Source: Diospyros lotus
Lineage: Eukaryota > Streptophyta > Magnoliopsida > Ericales > Ebenaceae
Assembly (NCBI RefSeq): GCF_014633365.1
Contig: NC_068349.1
Location: 13,194,753 to 13,258,752 of the forward strand
DNA: 64,000 bases
Reading direction: 5' to 3'
Position 1 is the first letter of the stretch. Every line of letters starts with the position of its first letter. A program made the position numbers and the translations under genes. The notes beneath the pieces were generated by a model, which made no database searches, was not told the origin of the DNA, and saw only the letters and a program-made list of their open reading frames with translations. Shown here piece by piece: positions 21,962 through 34,039 of this stretch.

Positions 21962-24197
21962 TGTAATACCCTTAGTTATCGTGAATTATAAATCAAAATT
22001 CTGTGTTTTTAAGACCCTAAAGAAATTATAGAATTTTAAGATAAATATAAATTATTTTATTTAGTGGTTAAATAGGATTTTTGTGTGTGTTGTTGTATAT
22101 AATTTAGTATGTATATAGCTTGCTGTATATATAATCTAGTATGTATGTATGTACGTACATATATAGCTATGTAAATTAGTATGTATGTATGTATATATAT
22201 GTATATATGATATATATATATCTATATATAAAAAAAATCGCTAAAAATCTGGGCAGGCGCACGACCAAGCATGGCCGCGCCTGCAACCGGCCGATAGGGG
22301 GTAAGGGGAGCTTTAAATGCTCCCAAGGGCGTCGGTAATAGCTGCTATGGCATGTGGGTGCTTCGATGGGACGTTTCGCGGCGGAGTTTTGGCTATAAAT
22401 AGTCGAGGTCGAATGAAGCTTCTCATCCGAAAATTTCAAGGCTTAGATCGGTCGATTGGGAGAGTGTTTGAGAGATTTGAGAGCAGGGTCTTGGTCTTTG
22501 AGTCGTGGGCAACATTTCTGGTAACTTTGGTGGCCAACGGAGTTGTGAAGAAGGAGGAATCGAGCACGCCGGAGTTTTGAAGCTTCGCCGGGGCCGAGGG
22601 GTATTTCGGCCGATTCGAGGTAAGTTCGACCTCTTTTTTTATTGATTTTTGTACCATTGTGTTCGTAATATCAAGATTTAGATGATAGGAGGAGAAAAAT
22701 TGAGTTTCGAGGTTGGATTGCCGGCCGGCGGCGAGGATGCTTGTCAGAGAAGAAGCCCCCAGTCGGGTGCGTGTAGCCACGCGCCCGCGAGTAGGAAGAA
22801 GGCATGTGGCCTTCACACGCCCGACAGAAAAAAAAAAAAAAAAAGAGAAAAGAAAAGAAAAGAAATAAAAGAAAAATAAAAATAAAAGAAATAAAATTTT
22901 GCAAAAATTTTATTTAAGTCTGGAATATTGTTTATGTCTTATTTTGTGAAGAATTTTCTGAAAAATGCTAATTTTATTAATTATTTAAGTGGTTTTTCTA
23001 TTATGGAAATAAAGAAAAAAAATAGAATTTTAATTTGAAAAATTTCAAGAAAATTTCAGAATGTTAGAAGTATTATTTAAGAAATATTAGTGAAGGGAAA
23101 TTGAATAATATGAAATTTTAGATAATTATTATGTAATAGTTATTTATTTAGGGAATTTGGTTATTATGGAAATAAGGGGAAAATAGGAATTTAAGTTGGA
23201 AAATTTCAATAAAATTCCAAAATTTTAGAAATATTATTTAAGGAATTCTAGTAGAGAGAAATTAGACTTTATAAAAGTCTAGATAATTTTTATGCAATTT
23301 TTGGAGAAATAAGGCTTAGAAATAAAGAAAAATTTTAGAAATTATGGAAAAGTAGTGAAATGATATTCTAAAAATAAATTAATGTTTTAGGAACCCTTGA
23401 GGGCAAGAAGATTGAGAAATAGCCACTCGGCACGATTTTCGAGGCCGACACGTTTTTCGAGGCAACTTAGCTGTAAGTGTACTGTTTCAAGCTTAGTACG
23501 ATTATATCTTTAAGAATGCTTACGTTATATTGACATACTATGAAATGTACCCATCACGTAGAATGCATCCACGACATGACTATGAAATGCATAAATACAC
23601 GTTGATATTGTTGATCACACGCATATGAGGCCGTAAGGAGTACGAACTGGCACCGTTGCCTTACCAAGGGTGCACCCATACACCCCGGTTTTGAAAGAGG
23701 TGGCCGCTAAAATGGTAGGTAGCATGAGAGATGCAGTTGACACCTACGATGAAAGACATTGCATACACTCATGACATAACATTATGTACCCTTACTTAGA
23801 TGGTTCATCATCTAACTTGGGTTCGCCCCTAAAACATTCAACGTTCTAGTTGGGACTTGCAGTGATGATACCAAGGTTGGAGATGTGTAGTGATGTGAGA
23901 CGTTAGGAAATAAGGAAATGTGCCATGTTATGATGTAATATGAATAGTTTAAGAATTATGTACAATTGTTTTATTTTCAGAAGCTTATGTAATGACTTTG
24001 TAATAAATATTATGTCTAGATATTCATGTATGTATTGCCATGAGTAGGTTCGATTCAGCTTTCACTTTGTATTTATTTTCTAGTGTAAACATCTCGTCTA
24101 GCACTAGATAAGGTCTTAGGGAATTTCGGGGATATAAAAAAAAAAAAAGATCAAATTTCCTAAGGCATAACACGCCCTGAAGAGGTGGGCTTTTACA
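21962..24197 (+). mobile_element. Solo LTR, about 2.2 kb, gypsy (Tekay/Del-like)
   Basis: Begins TGTAATACCC and ends GGGCTTTTACA. Flanks AGGTG (21957-21961) and AGGGG (24198-24202) agree at 4 of 5 bases. A TATA box CTATAAATAG lies at about 22392, followed by a less AT-rich presumptive 5' transcript region. No internal domain is present, so it is probably a solo LTR. Open frames near 22317-22904 are by-products of the GC-richer part. Confidence 0.78.
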
Positions 24198-24237
24198 AGG
24201 GGAATTGGGTTTTTCAAAAATTAATAATTTTGGCTCT

Positions 24238-25315
24238 TGTTAAAAACTTTTAAATTTGTGATCTAGTTAAGTGTTGATTGAAATTTGAATAAGTACAATA
24301 AAATCAAGCAATCACAAAGAACACAAGATATTTTTATTTATGTTCGACTTTTTATGAGCCTACTCTCTTCCAAGACTAAGCTTGAGAGTATCACTAGAGA
24401 AAATATAATACTAGCTTTTAATTGGAACTAAAACCAATATATAATTCATTGCTTAAGTAAGAACCATTAACACACAATTAGCAAAACAAACCCCTCACAC
24501 AACAAGTGAGTAAAACAATAAACTTACGACCAAAGACACTTTCAAAATAAGTCACCAATGATTAAGAATTTCACTAGCCAACACACTTCTAGCACTTGAC
24601 TTTCTCACTCTTGTTTGAATGCTCTATCACCAGTTTGTTCTTTGTTATCTTAAGGCCTTCATACTCATTCTTTATATATAGGCATCTTTAGATAACTAGA
24701 TGTTATATAAAGAGACATAAAATAATTTTGAAATTTGAAACCTTTTCAACCTTTTTCAGTTTCCAACAACAGTTAGAGAGAAATCATAGTACAAAAAAGA
24801 TAATTTGGAAAAGTTAGAGAGACAACCTGAAAACAAAATTAGGCATAATCTTTTTGAAACAAAAAGCTCAAATTAGAGACAAGAATTTGTAGAAAGAGAA
24901 GTCAACGTCATTTTCTTTAAAAAGAGATTTTACCTTTTTGCATAAGGAAATCAAGCCATGATTTTGAGGTATAAGGTAAAAACATAATTGGAAAAATATA
25001 CCTTCTAGCGTGCAACGAAAAGAGATGTAAAAAATAAGTATATTTAGAAATGATTGTTGAATTTTGGTCGATCTAAGGCACAACTTCGATGGATCAAAGT
25101 TGTCTAATAGCCATTCGCACATCTTCCGTCAAAGGCTAGGTCGACCTAAGTTAAGAAGCCAACATTTTGACCAACTTCGATTGACTCAAGAATAACTTTC
25201 ATGGACCTAAATGGCTTACAATGAGATTTAAATGTTCTATCTAGATTTAATCGACTTAGGCTAAAAAATCAGTCAACTTAAGATACATAACCATGAAAAA
25301 CATAACTTTTCAACA
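24238..25315 (-). mobile_element. LTR-like sequence, possible copia LTR
   Basis: On the plus strand it starts TGTTAAAAAC and ends TTTTCAACA, which would be a TGTTG...AACA LTR on the minus strand. The layout (CACAAAGAACACAAGA block near 24315, CTTTATATATAGG near 24670, then GTCGA-type motifs at 24990-25290) resembles plant copia LTRs. No matching target duplication was found and no partner LTR was seen, so this is tentative. Confidence 0.4.
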
Positions 25316-25649
25316 TAATAAGTTAATAAAATATATTTCTATTATAAAAATATTTTTGTTATCTTCAAAATCTTATATACATGACCTTGAGCATAGCAGT
25401 TTCTTCTCATCTCTAATGCACGAAAATATGTAAATGGTGTAGTTTCGACATTTCTTAGATTGAAATGTTGAGAAATAACAAAAAAAGAATTGGTCCATTT
25501 TTTTAATTTCTGAAATATTTCAGTATTGTTTTTCAGTATTGATAAGATATGGTGTGTCTCGAAGGACATAACAATGTTAGATATGAAATTTAAAGTAGGT
25601 TTAGGATTTAGGGTTAATTGAAAATTTTTACTCTAAACCTTTTCCTCCA
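25316..25649. other. No gene seen
   Basis: AT-rich spacer to the Mutator-like element. The short minus-strand frame at 25342-25569 has no motif. Confidence 0.5.
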
Positions 25650-25999
25650 TTTTACAAAGGGAAATTCTATTCGCAGCCACGTTTTTACTCTTCACAGCCA
25701 TAATTAAAATAAATTTAATAATTACTCTTCATAGCCATTATTATTACTTTTTGCAGTCACTTATATTTCAAAATTACCTTCATATATCCCATACATCACC
25801 CGCACGTCACCTTCCCTACAACTACTTGTCGTCGTCCTCTTTTCTACAACCTTTGCTTCTCTGCAACCCTCACTCGCCGCTATCGCCTTCCCTACAGCCG
25901 TCGCGTCTCTGCTCTGCGCCTGGTCTGCCTCATCTCACCAAATAATTATAGGTAATTTGTACATTTTACGATTGGTTTGAACTTGGAGGCTGGAGGCGG

Positions 26000-26830
26000 A
26001 GAGTGCACCTCTCAGCAAGGTGGTTTGAAAGGCGAATGCAATGGCCGCTTGGGTTCGGAGGCAGTGGCTGCAACCTCCGAACCTTGGGTTCGGATCGGTC
26101 ACCGCCACCGAACCCGGAGACAGCATCACCCCTGAACCCAGTCAGAGACAACCTGTGCCTCCGAACTCTAGGGTTCGGAGGTGTGATGGGTCAGGGTGCT
26201 TCGTGTTAATAATTTTTTTTATCGTAATTATAGTGTTAATAATTTTTTTTATTGTAATTATAGTGTTAATAATTTTCTTTAATATTTTTGTGTTATTTTG
26301 TAGGTATGGTACGTGGTAGAAGAAGTGAAGCTCCTTCATCTCACCAGCCTTCTTCATCTCGCCAACGTCCTACTACGTCGACGAGAAGATGAAGGTGGCG
26401 GTGGCAGTGCCTGCTAGGTTCGGAGGAGGTGGCGGCCTCAAAACACTGGAGTTTGGATCGGCCACCGCCACCCCTAGCGCCTTCAAACCATGGAGTTCGG
26501 AGGCGACTTGCGCTTTCGAACTTCAGGGTTCAGAAGCGCTAGTTGCCTCCGAACCCTAAAGTTCGGAGGTGTTGGGAACCTCCGAACCGTAGAGTTCAGA
26601 GGCTCTCAATTTTCACTTTATATAATAATATAATATATTACACATTTCAATATTACACATATATTATACATATTGCACCTGTATCATAATATATAATATA
26701 TTATGAATATTATGATACATAATATATATATCACACTTTGCAATATTATACATAATATATATATTACCTCTGAACCTTGAAGTTCGGAGACGCTGGGAGC
26801 CTCCGAACTCTGGAGTTCAGAGGCTCTCAA
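26000..26830. repeat. Dispersed CCTCCGAAC / GTTCGGAGG palindromic units
   Basis: The pair CCTCCGAAC...GTTCGGAGG or one half occurs more than ten times (for example near 26054, 26073, 26158, 26171, 26510-26600 and 26765-26822), with variants GTTCAGAGG and GAGTTCGGAG. The units form local foldbacks and are restricted to the Mutator-like element. Confidence 0.75.
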
Positions 26831-27537
26831 TTTCCAATTATTATCATAATACATATAATATTACACATTGAAATATTATACAATATTGCACCTGCCAGGT
26901 GCAATATGTATAGAATATATATATATTATTATTATTATGGTTAAAAGTAATCAAGAGTCTAATATTTATTTAATAAGTTATTCTCGAACTTTTAATTAGA
27001 TATGTTCAAGATGTAAGTGTACATGATTTATAAGTAATTGATAATTTTATAATTAATATTTATATTTATTGATAAAAATTTATTAAATCTATATTGCATG
27101 TCATGCTTATAATTGTTAGATGGACAAATTTATCACTTTGCAGTGGCAAGTAATTCAAATGGATAATGATATTTTTTTGATCTTGTGTATTTGCATTTTA
27201 ATTTTCCTACTTCTTCTTTATCTTTTGATGGTTTATACTTTCCATTGTGTTCACAATAACAATTCCATTTCCTTTTTCAACTTTTTTAGCCCATCTAATT
27301 AGTGTTTCTCTAGTATCAAAGAGCTAATAGAAAAAAAATATTTAGATATATTTTTTCTCTAATTAAAATAATAATTTTAAAAAATTTATTAAAAATCTAT
27401 TATACCTCATTAGTAGTTAACTGTTAAATAATATCAAATGATTGATGAATTGCAAAATCAATTTTTCTGAGATATAAGAAAAAAAATGAATAAAATAAAA
27501 CATCAATTAAAAATCCAAAAACCCAACTTCCCAAATC

Positions 27538-27607
27538 CCAGGGTTCGGGAAGCACGGTGTTTCTCGAATCTCAAGATTTGGGAAACACCGTGCTTCCCGA
27601 ACCCTGG
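27538..27607. repeat. Perfect 26-bp inverted repeat (hairpin)
   Basis: Arms 27538-27563 and 27582-27607 are exact reverse complements (arm starts CCAGGGTTCGGGAAGCAC), with an 18-base loop that is itself partly self-complementary (TCGAATCT / AGATTTGG). It lies in the right half of the Mutator-like element. Confidence 0.92.
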
Positions 27608-28195
27608 TATTCAAAAATACATGCATTTCTCGAATTCTAGAATTCAAAAAATTCACTAATACATATAATATTTACATACACACTAATTCGGAAAACCAGG
27701 GATTCTTTTGAGTTTTCAACTTCCCAAATCCTTACAAACACACACTAATACATACAAGATTTATAGTTACTTGTGTGTGATGTTATTTTTTTGAGTAGTT
27801 GTTATCTTCTTCGTCAAACTCTCCCCAATTCGTCATCAACATTTGAGTGTAGTAATCCATGGCTAACTTCGACTTGTTGATATTTTGAGAGAAAATGGTT
27901 GAGTAATGATGGGTGTGAAACAAGAGAAATGAGTAACCTTGAAGAGAAAATAGTTTTTCAATTTTCGATGACGAGTATAAAATAATAAGTAATTGCGACG
28001 GACGACGGGTGAGAGAAAATTACAGAGTTTGGTCAATGGAAAAAAGTGCGATATCAGGTGATTGCCTAGTATGGGTGGTTGGGCATTAAAGATAAACGGT
28101 AAAATTAAATTTTTACTTGAGATTATTTTAGGGATATTGAAAAGTGGTTGAAGAGAGTAAATTTGTGGTTAAGAATAAAATTTCCCTTTTGCAAA

Positions 28196-28859
28196 AACCT
28201 GAAAGCGAAAAGTGGCGTCCCTTGTCCCAGATCTCCTGTCATTTACCGCTAATCCAGTTGATACAAGATCGAGAAGCTGTTGAGGCCTCGCTGTTTCCTC
28301 ACTTTATTCTCTCACCTTGTCATTTGCGGCGTGCAACGTCCCTGCTCCAACATTGGCGCTATGACCATGCTGTGAATCGATCTTTGCCACTCCAGACTTT
28401 TCAGATCCTATTAGGTGCGTGATTTTTGTTGTGAACAAATTTATTGTTGGATCTCATGTGTTTTGTTGGGGTTTAGATGTGTTAAATTTGTTGGATGTTG
28501 ATAGAGACGTTGAAACAAATAATAGGGAAAACATATATTCAAATAGATGAAGAATTCAAATAGCGATGGATAAAATAGAGATGATTCAATTGAATGGATA
28601 TATAGAAAACAAAAAAAAGAGAGATAAACCGGAATAATAGATGTGTGTTGGGGAATGTTTTTTTTTTTCTGCTTGACATTTTATTAGCTTAAAAGTACCA
28701 TAACTTAAAAGCTATTTTAAGAAAACATAGCTAAATGGCCTTCCTTTCTGTTTGCTGGTGAGAGCAAACAATGGGAAAAAAAGACCAATAGATATTGATA
28801 ATTTATAAGCTTTTTGTTATTCAAAGATGTTTAAATCCCATAATCTAAACTCCAAATGA
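28196..28859. other. Possible exon-like stretch 28196-28420, otherwise nothing recognised
   Basis: 28196-28415 is less AT-rich than its surroundings, C/T-rich, and ends in TTAGGTGCGTGATTTTTG, a plausible splice donor, so it may be an old 5' exon. No protein family was recognised. The rest is AT-rich with a poly-T run near 28660. Confidence 0.35.
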
Positions 28860-31170
28860 AACTTTAAGATACTGCCACAAGGCTGTATCACTTTGCCAAC
28901 TCGGTTTCCCATCTAAAGCATCCTTCCACTTTGCTAGATATTAGACCTTTCTATTCTTCTTGCTTTCCTCAATGTGTGATGATCAAGAATTGTCTCAATT
29001 TTTCGATCATGCTGCACTCGAATTGTTGGAGGAGCCCTCTTAGCTTGCAATCTTGTAAGATCTCTATTTTCATAGTAAGGCTTTATGAAGCTTATTTGGA
29101 AAGTTGGATGAATCTCCATCTTCTCTGATAATGTAAGTCAGTAAGTAACCTTTCCAACCCTTTTCATCACCTCAAATGACCCATTATATTTTGGAATCAA
29201 TCCTTGATGCACCTTCTTATTGGTGATATGTTTTAAAATTTGCAACGTAAGTTTTAGCCAAACCTTGTCACCCACAATAAACCTTAATGGATGTTTCCCT
29301 TGATCAACATATTTCTTTATTCGCTTAGCAACCTTGTTTAAGCTGTGAGTGCCCATCAAGCAAATCCCGTTTCCCTTTGACAAACTGATAGGCCATAGGA
29401 CATTTGACCCCTCATGATTTAGTACTGACCACTTCATGTGGTGTCAAAAGCTTTTAACCTATTACCAACTCAAATATGTTTAATCAATTGCAGGAGATTT
29501 GTGTATATTGTAACAAAATTGCACAATGTCCAGTAAACTCACCCAATATTGTGGCTGATAGTCTCTTAATGCCTTGGATACTCTTCCAATAGTGCATTTA
29601 TCTGCTCGATTTGCCCATCAATTTGTAAATGATTAACAGTTAAAAACTTTAAACTCCAAACCCATCAAATTAAACAAAGTGGTCCAAAACCAAACTATAA
29701 ATCTAGCATCACAGTTACTACCATCTTCTAGCAACCTATCACAACCCCAAGGATCCCCAAGGATAAATTAGTAAATATAATAGTAGTTAGTTTACATGCA
29801 TTACTATATTGTACTCTAGATTGCTGATAATAGTTGTATTTCTCAGTTAGATAGGTTGGAATAACCTATAAATAGGCTAAGGTAGTTAGAAAATGTATGT
29901 TTTTGAATGATAATTGAATTTTAGCTTTCCCTCTCATCAATTCTCTCTCAAATTCCCTCTAGTTTTTCTCTTTAATTCCCTCACTCTCTGTTTTGTCTAT
30001 AACTCTCCCTCATTTTTGTCTATTATCTTCCCCATTTTTGTCCAATTCTCTCTCCAATCCTTCTGTTCTTGGTCTTAATTCTCTCGAATTCTTTCAAATT
30101 CCAATCCAAACCCTAGGCTAAACCCTAGGCACATAACACAGCCCAATGTACTTTTTCTCGTGTTTGAAAATTCCCTGTGTTGCAGGCATTCTGTGAAGGA
30201 ATAAAGACTGCATATTTCGAGAACCAATCAACAACTACCATGATCATGTCATTCCCATCCACCTTAGGAAAATCAGAAATGAAGTCCATGGAAATTGACA
30301 CCCATGGATCATCGGGGATTGGGAGAGGCTGTAGTAAACCCACTTCTTTCCCCCGTTCGACCTTGTCTTGTTGACATACACGACAGGTCTTGACATAGGC
30401 CTCTATGTCATCTTCCATCTTTGGCCAGCAATAGCTTCAGGACAACAACACACATATCATTTCCATGGCTGGATATCTTTCCCATGTCGTGTTATGGGTA
30501 TCTCTCAATAGAAACTGTCTCAGCCCACCACCACAAGGAACACATGACCTATTTTCTTAGGTGTGCAACAAGTCATCTTCTGTCCAAAACCGACATACCA
30601 TTCCCTCAACAACCTATTGCTACAATTTCTATTATAGTTCATTAGTGCCAGTATGCTTTCAAATCTTATCAATAAAGTCTACACTAATCTAACTAGTGGC
30701 TAGCACCACTACTTCCGCTTGCTTATGACACAGTACATCTGCCACTTTGTTGATTGCTCCAGATTTTTGCTCCCACATGAAATCATACTCAGATAGAAGT
30801 TGTTGCCAATGGGCCTACTTGGCAGTCAATTTCTTTTGAGTGTCAAGTATGTCCTAGCAAGATTATTAGTTCACACCACAGATGTAGTCCCAAGTAAATG
30901 AACATGCCACAACTGCAAATAGTGCACCACTGTCAACATCTCCTCCTCAAGTGTTAAATAATGCTACTTAGCATCATTCAATTTTTGGCTTTCAAAGGTA
31001 ACCGAATGTCCGGGCATAAGTACCCCACCAATGGCCCTGTCTCATGCATCCATATGGACTTCGAAAGCCACCTCGAAATCAGACTGCTTAAGACTGGTTT
31101 ACAACATATATAATTATCAACGGTGTGCCTAGGCATGAGGCGTAACGCTGTGCGCTTCATGACCACTGAG
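28860..31170 (-). pseudogene. Ty3/gypsy chromovirus pol remnant with chromodomain
   Basis: Minus strand, in order. RNase H traces lie at about 31030-31100 (SIWMHETGPLVGYLCPD) with further pieces to about 30740. The integrase zinc finger and start are at about 30200-30418 (VKTCRVCQQDKVERG, then ISMDFISDFPKVDG with the first catalytic Asp). The integrase core continues at about 29500-29700 (WTTLFNLMG, LRDYQPQYWVSLLD). The C-terminal part at 29138-29437 has FIVGDKVWLKLTLQILKH and KYNGSFEVMKRVGKV. The end at 28860-29119 has a chromodomain-like block (IETILDHHTLR..., KWKDALDGKPSWQSDTALWQ). Stops and shifts abound. The chromodomain places it with the chromoviruses. A solo LTR interrupts the integrase. 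Confidence 0.88.
29737..30138 (+). mobile_element. Solo LTR, 402 bp, inside gypsy integrase
   Basis: Runs from TATCACAACCCCAAGG (first dinucleotide TA in place of TG) to GGCACATAACA, with a TATA box CTATAAATAGG near 29866. Flanks CAACC (29732-29736) and CAGCC (30139-30143) match 4 of 5. The integrase reading stops at 30139 and resumes below 29737, confirming the insertion. Confidence 0.8.
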
Positions 31171-32160
31171 GCACAATGCCATGCTTGAGGCTGATGTTTT
31201 GCTATTGATATAGTTTTGATGATGAAATTATTTTGTTAATGATTATTAACTTGGTGTTTCAAATTACCTTTATATGTTCTATTAAGCACAAAAATGAAAA
31301 TTATTTTCATACAATCCAATGCTAAAAATCTTGTGATAAATTTTTTAATAGCATTTGAAAAATTATATTATATTTGATTAAAAATGTTATATCAAAAAAT
31401 CTGTAACTATAGTAATTTTACTGTTGTTACAATGATTTTTACTATTTGTTGTAGTGATTTTTTTCGAAAACGCATTTGGTAAACAATTGATTATTTGTTG
31501 CAATCTGTCGACCGTTTTTATTATTGAAACCTCCAACGGCTAATAATAATTCATAATGGTGATTAGAATTATTATTCATTTTAAATAAGAATATTATGAA
31601 TTATATAATATTACATCAATATATATATATAAATAATATTTTCATGAAAATATAGTAATTATTTAAAAGATAAGAAAATTTATACATATTTTGAGTAATG
31701 TGAAGAATAAAAACTTTTTTATTTTATATATTATATGTTACAAAACACACCATACATTAATTTTCAGATATTATATATTTATTATATCTTATTTTTTGAG
31801 TCTAACTATTTATTGTTAGTTTTATTATAAAAAATATATTTAATACTTCTTAACTATATATATAGATTACAAAAATTAATTGATCAATGAAAAAGATTAA
31901 TTCAACCAAACTATATATTATAATCCACCATCTATATGTATATTTGTCATTCACCTAAATTTTCCTCTTGAGCATTTTAATATGTTATAAACATCGTCCT
32001 TGATTATTGTTATTTTTTCTGAAAAAAAAAAGAAATTATAGAATATGAAATACTTAAAAAGTAAAATAGATAGGGGTTTACGTGAAAAATAACCAAAACT
32101 CTAAGGGTTTGAATGAAATAGACAGTAGGCGAAATTGGTTTATAATTTTTATGATATAAA
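31171..32160. other. AT-rich intergenic sequence
   Basis: Very AT-rich with runs of ATAT (about 31619-31632 and 31856-31863). No gene, RNA or clear repeat was seen. It should hold the upstream region of the TFB5 gene to its right. Confidence 0.6.
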
Positions 32161-32179
32161 TAATATTGTTACAGTTCAA

Positions 32180-32398
32180 ACCCTAATTGATTCATTTGAA
32201 ATTGCATTTGAATTGCATTGTGGAAGGAAGAGACTAGAGACCCATCGCCGTCGCCGCCGCCCGCCCGCCGGCGTGTCCACCGCTCTCGCCTTCTCGTCGC
32301 CGCCTCGCCGTTGCCTCGCCCCTCTCGCTGCCTCGCCGTCGCAGAGAGAGAGAGAGAGAGAGGTGTCTTCTTCTTCAATCCGTCCACTCTGCACATTG
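32180..32398 (+). other. Probable 5' untranslated exon of TFB5
   Basis: This is an island of GC-rich CGCCGTCGCC/CCTCGCC repeats in an AT-rich region, followed by a (GA)n run (32342-32362) and a plausible donor, CATTG|GTAACA, at 32399. A leader exon here and a long intron to 34012 would be normal for a plant housekeeping gene. Open frames across it on both strands look like composition artefacts. The start of transcription is inferred only. Confidence 0.45.
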
Positions 32399-32580
32399 GT
32401 AACACTTCTCTTTTAATCTTCAATTTATTATGTGTAATCAACTGCTCGTCATTTGTGCAAGTGTTCCTAAATATTGTTGGACACTGTGTTTGATTCAACA
32501 CAGAATTTATCCTGTTTTGTTCCTTAGAAACCCTAAGAAAGCTGAAATGTCTTACTGCTGAAATCTTTTGTTCCTTCGAA

Positions 32581-32612
32581 CTCGAGCCCGAGCCCGAGCC
32601 CGAGCCCGGGCT
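32581..32612. repeat. GAGCCC hexanucleotide repeat
   Basis: About five copies of GAGCCC in tandem, directly followed by a GC-rich stretch ending near 32643. It lies in the presumed leader intron of TFB5. Confidence 0.8.
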
Positions 32613-34039
32613 CGCCAGGCTTTGGCCAGCTCAGGCTCCGGCGAATCATATAATTGGATAGGTTAATTTCAAAAGAAATTATTTCAAATTCTTTTATCTA
32701 TAAAATACAATTTTAACTGTAAAAAGTTCAAATGAATTACTTCAAATTAGAAGTTTTATGAGATATATTTAGATAGATTAATTTCAAATGAGATGTTTTA
32801 AAATTTTTAAGTTTCAATACTCAAATTACAAATTGTTGGTTTTTATCATAAACTTTTTGTATAATAAAATGTGAAAAAATTTTAGGCGAGAGGAGATGCC
32901 ATGTGATATTAAGAATTGCTGAGAAACTATCAAATACAACTGTTATAATAAATAGCCTATTGATATACAGGTTACATATCCAACAGAACTCATAAAATTA
33001 TAAAGTTGCAAATCAATAATTCCATAAAAATAAATCCAATGAAGCTAATAAATAAGTTAGAGATCATCCACTCCGACCCACAATTTTGGCATATGTCTTC
33101 TCTGGGAAAATAAGTAATGACAATCGCTAAGGGGCCATTTGAAAACAATGTAAAAAAATTTCATTCCATTTCATTATATCATTTTCTTTCCAGTCCATTC
33201 CATTCCATTTCTGTTAAAGAAAATGAAAAGTGTGAATGTTGTTTGATTTTGCTGTGAGCTGTAAGAAAAATGAAAATGAAAATGAAAACTGAAAATGGTG
33301 TTTGATTTTCTGAATCTGTGTTTAACATTAAAAACCCTTCCATTACTAACTTTGTTAAACTAACCTAAATTTTCCATTCTCTCTCTCGAACCAAACACTT
33401 TTGAAAGGAACTCAAGGAAGGCCCCTCTAGTGCAGTGGTTTCCATCCCCATTTTGCTCTCATAGTCGGATTATTTGATACATCCCTTGAATTTCAATGCC
33501 TTTTCAATTGTCATTCTGATTCATTGCATTCTTGCTGCCAATCTTTCTATTGACCTTGCTTTTATTGAACATACCAATCATTTCAAGGTCGGAGAGCTGA
33601 TTGTGATAGCAAGAATAGAGTTATGTATAAGCAGGATAGACAGCATGGTGAAAGACATGGCTGATATTGGTGATGCATCTTACTTTCTTATTACGTGCCA
33701 AGAAACAACATTAATGATGATAGATTTATGCAAATGTTTCTAATTCAATTTTTGTAAGGTGGTGTTGGCAAAAAAAGGTGCTCAGCCATGGAACAGCACT
33801 ACCATTTTATGTGCAAACAAGAAATAGTTTGAGTAGCACCTATGATGAAATTAGTTGCATTGGCTATTTGATAATGAAAACATCAACTTTAAGGTGTCAA
33901 CATCATGCTTGTAGAGTGTTTATGGTTTAGCTCCACTTGTTTCCTGTTTTATATTACTTGGTTGTCAATAGTCTTTTTTTTTTGTTTTGTTTTATCTGTT
34001 TTTATGTTGCAGGGTGTACTGCTAAGTTGCAAACAACTC

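Larger units (their letters stand above)
25659..28186 (+). mobile_element. Mutator-like element, 2528 bp, palindrome-rich
   Basis: Inverted ends GGGAAATTCTATTCGCAGCC (left) and, reverse-complemented, GGGAAATTTTATTCTTAACC (right) continue as similar inverted sequence for about 45 bp. Flanks TTTTACAAA (25650-25658) and TTTTGCAAA (28187-28195) match 8 of 9, fitting a Mutator-type duplication. The interior has many CCTCCGAAC/GTTCGGAGG palindromic units (26000-26830), a short frame starting MVRGRRSEAPSS at about 26306, and a perfect 26-bp hairpin. No transposase was recognised. Confidence 0.78.

Noticed and set aside
22317..22904. Overlapping frames of 65-126 residues
   Set aside because: They lie in the GC-richer transcribed part of a solo LTR and appear in several frames at once.
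26003..26357. Overlapping frames in both strands
   Set aside because: They are produced by palindromic CCTCCGAAC units, giving similar peptides from each strand.
32135..32501. Frames rich in Arg, Pro and Ser near the TFB5 leader
   Set aside because: Composition artefacts of CGCCG and GA repeats; overlapping frames on both strands with no homology.
33474..33743. Open frame of 89 residues upstream of TFB5
   Set aside because: It lies in the presumed leader intron, with no splice-compatible join and no known motif.
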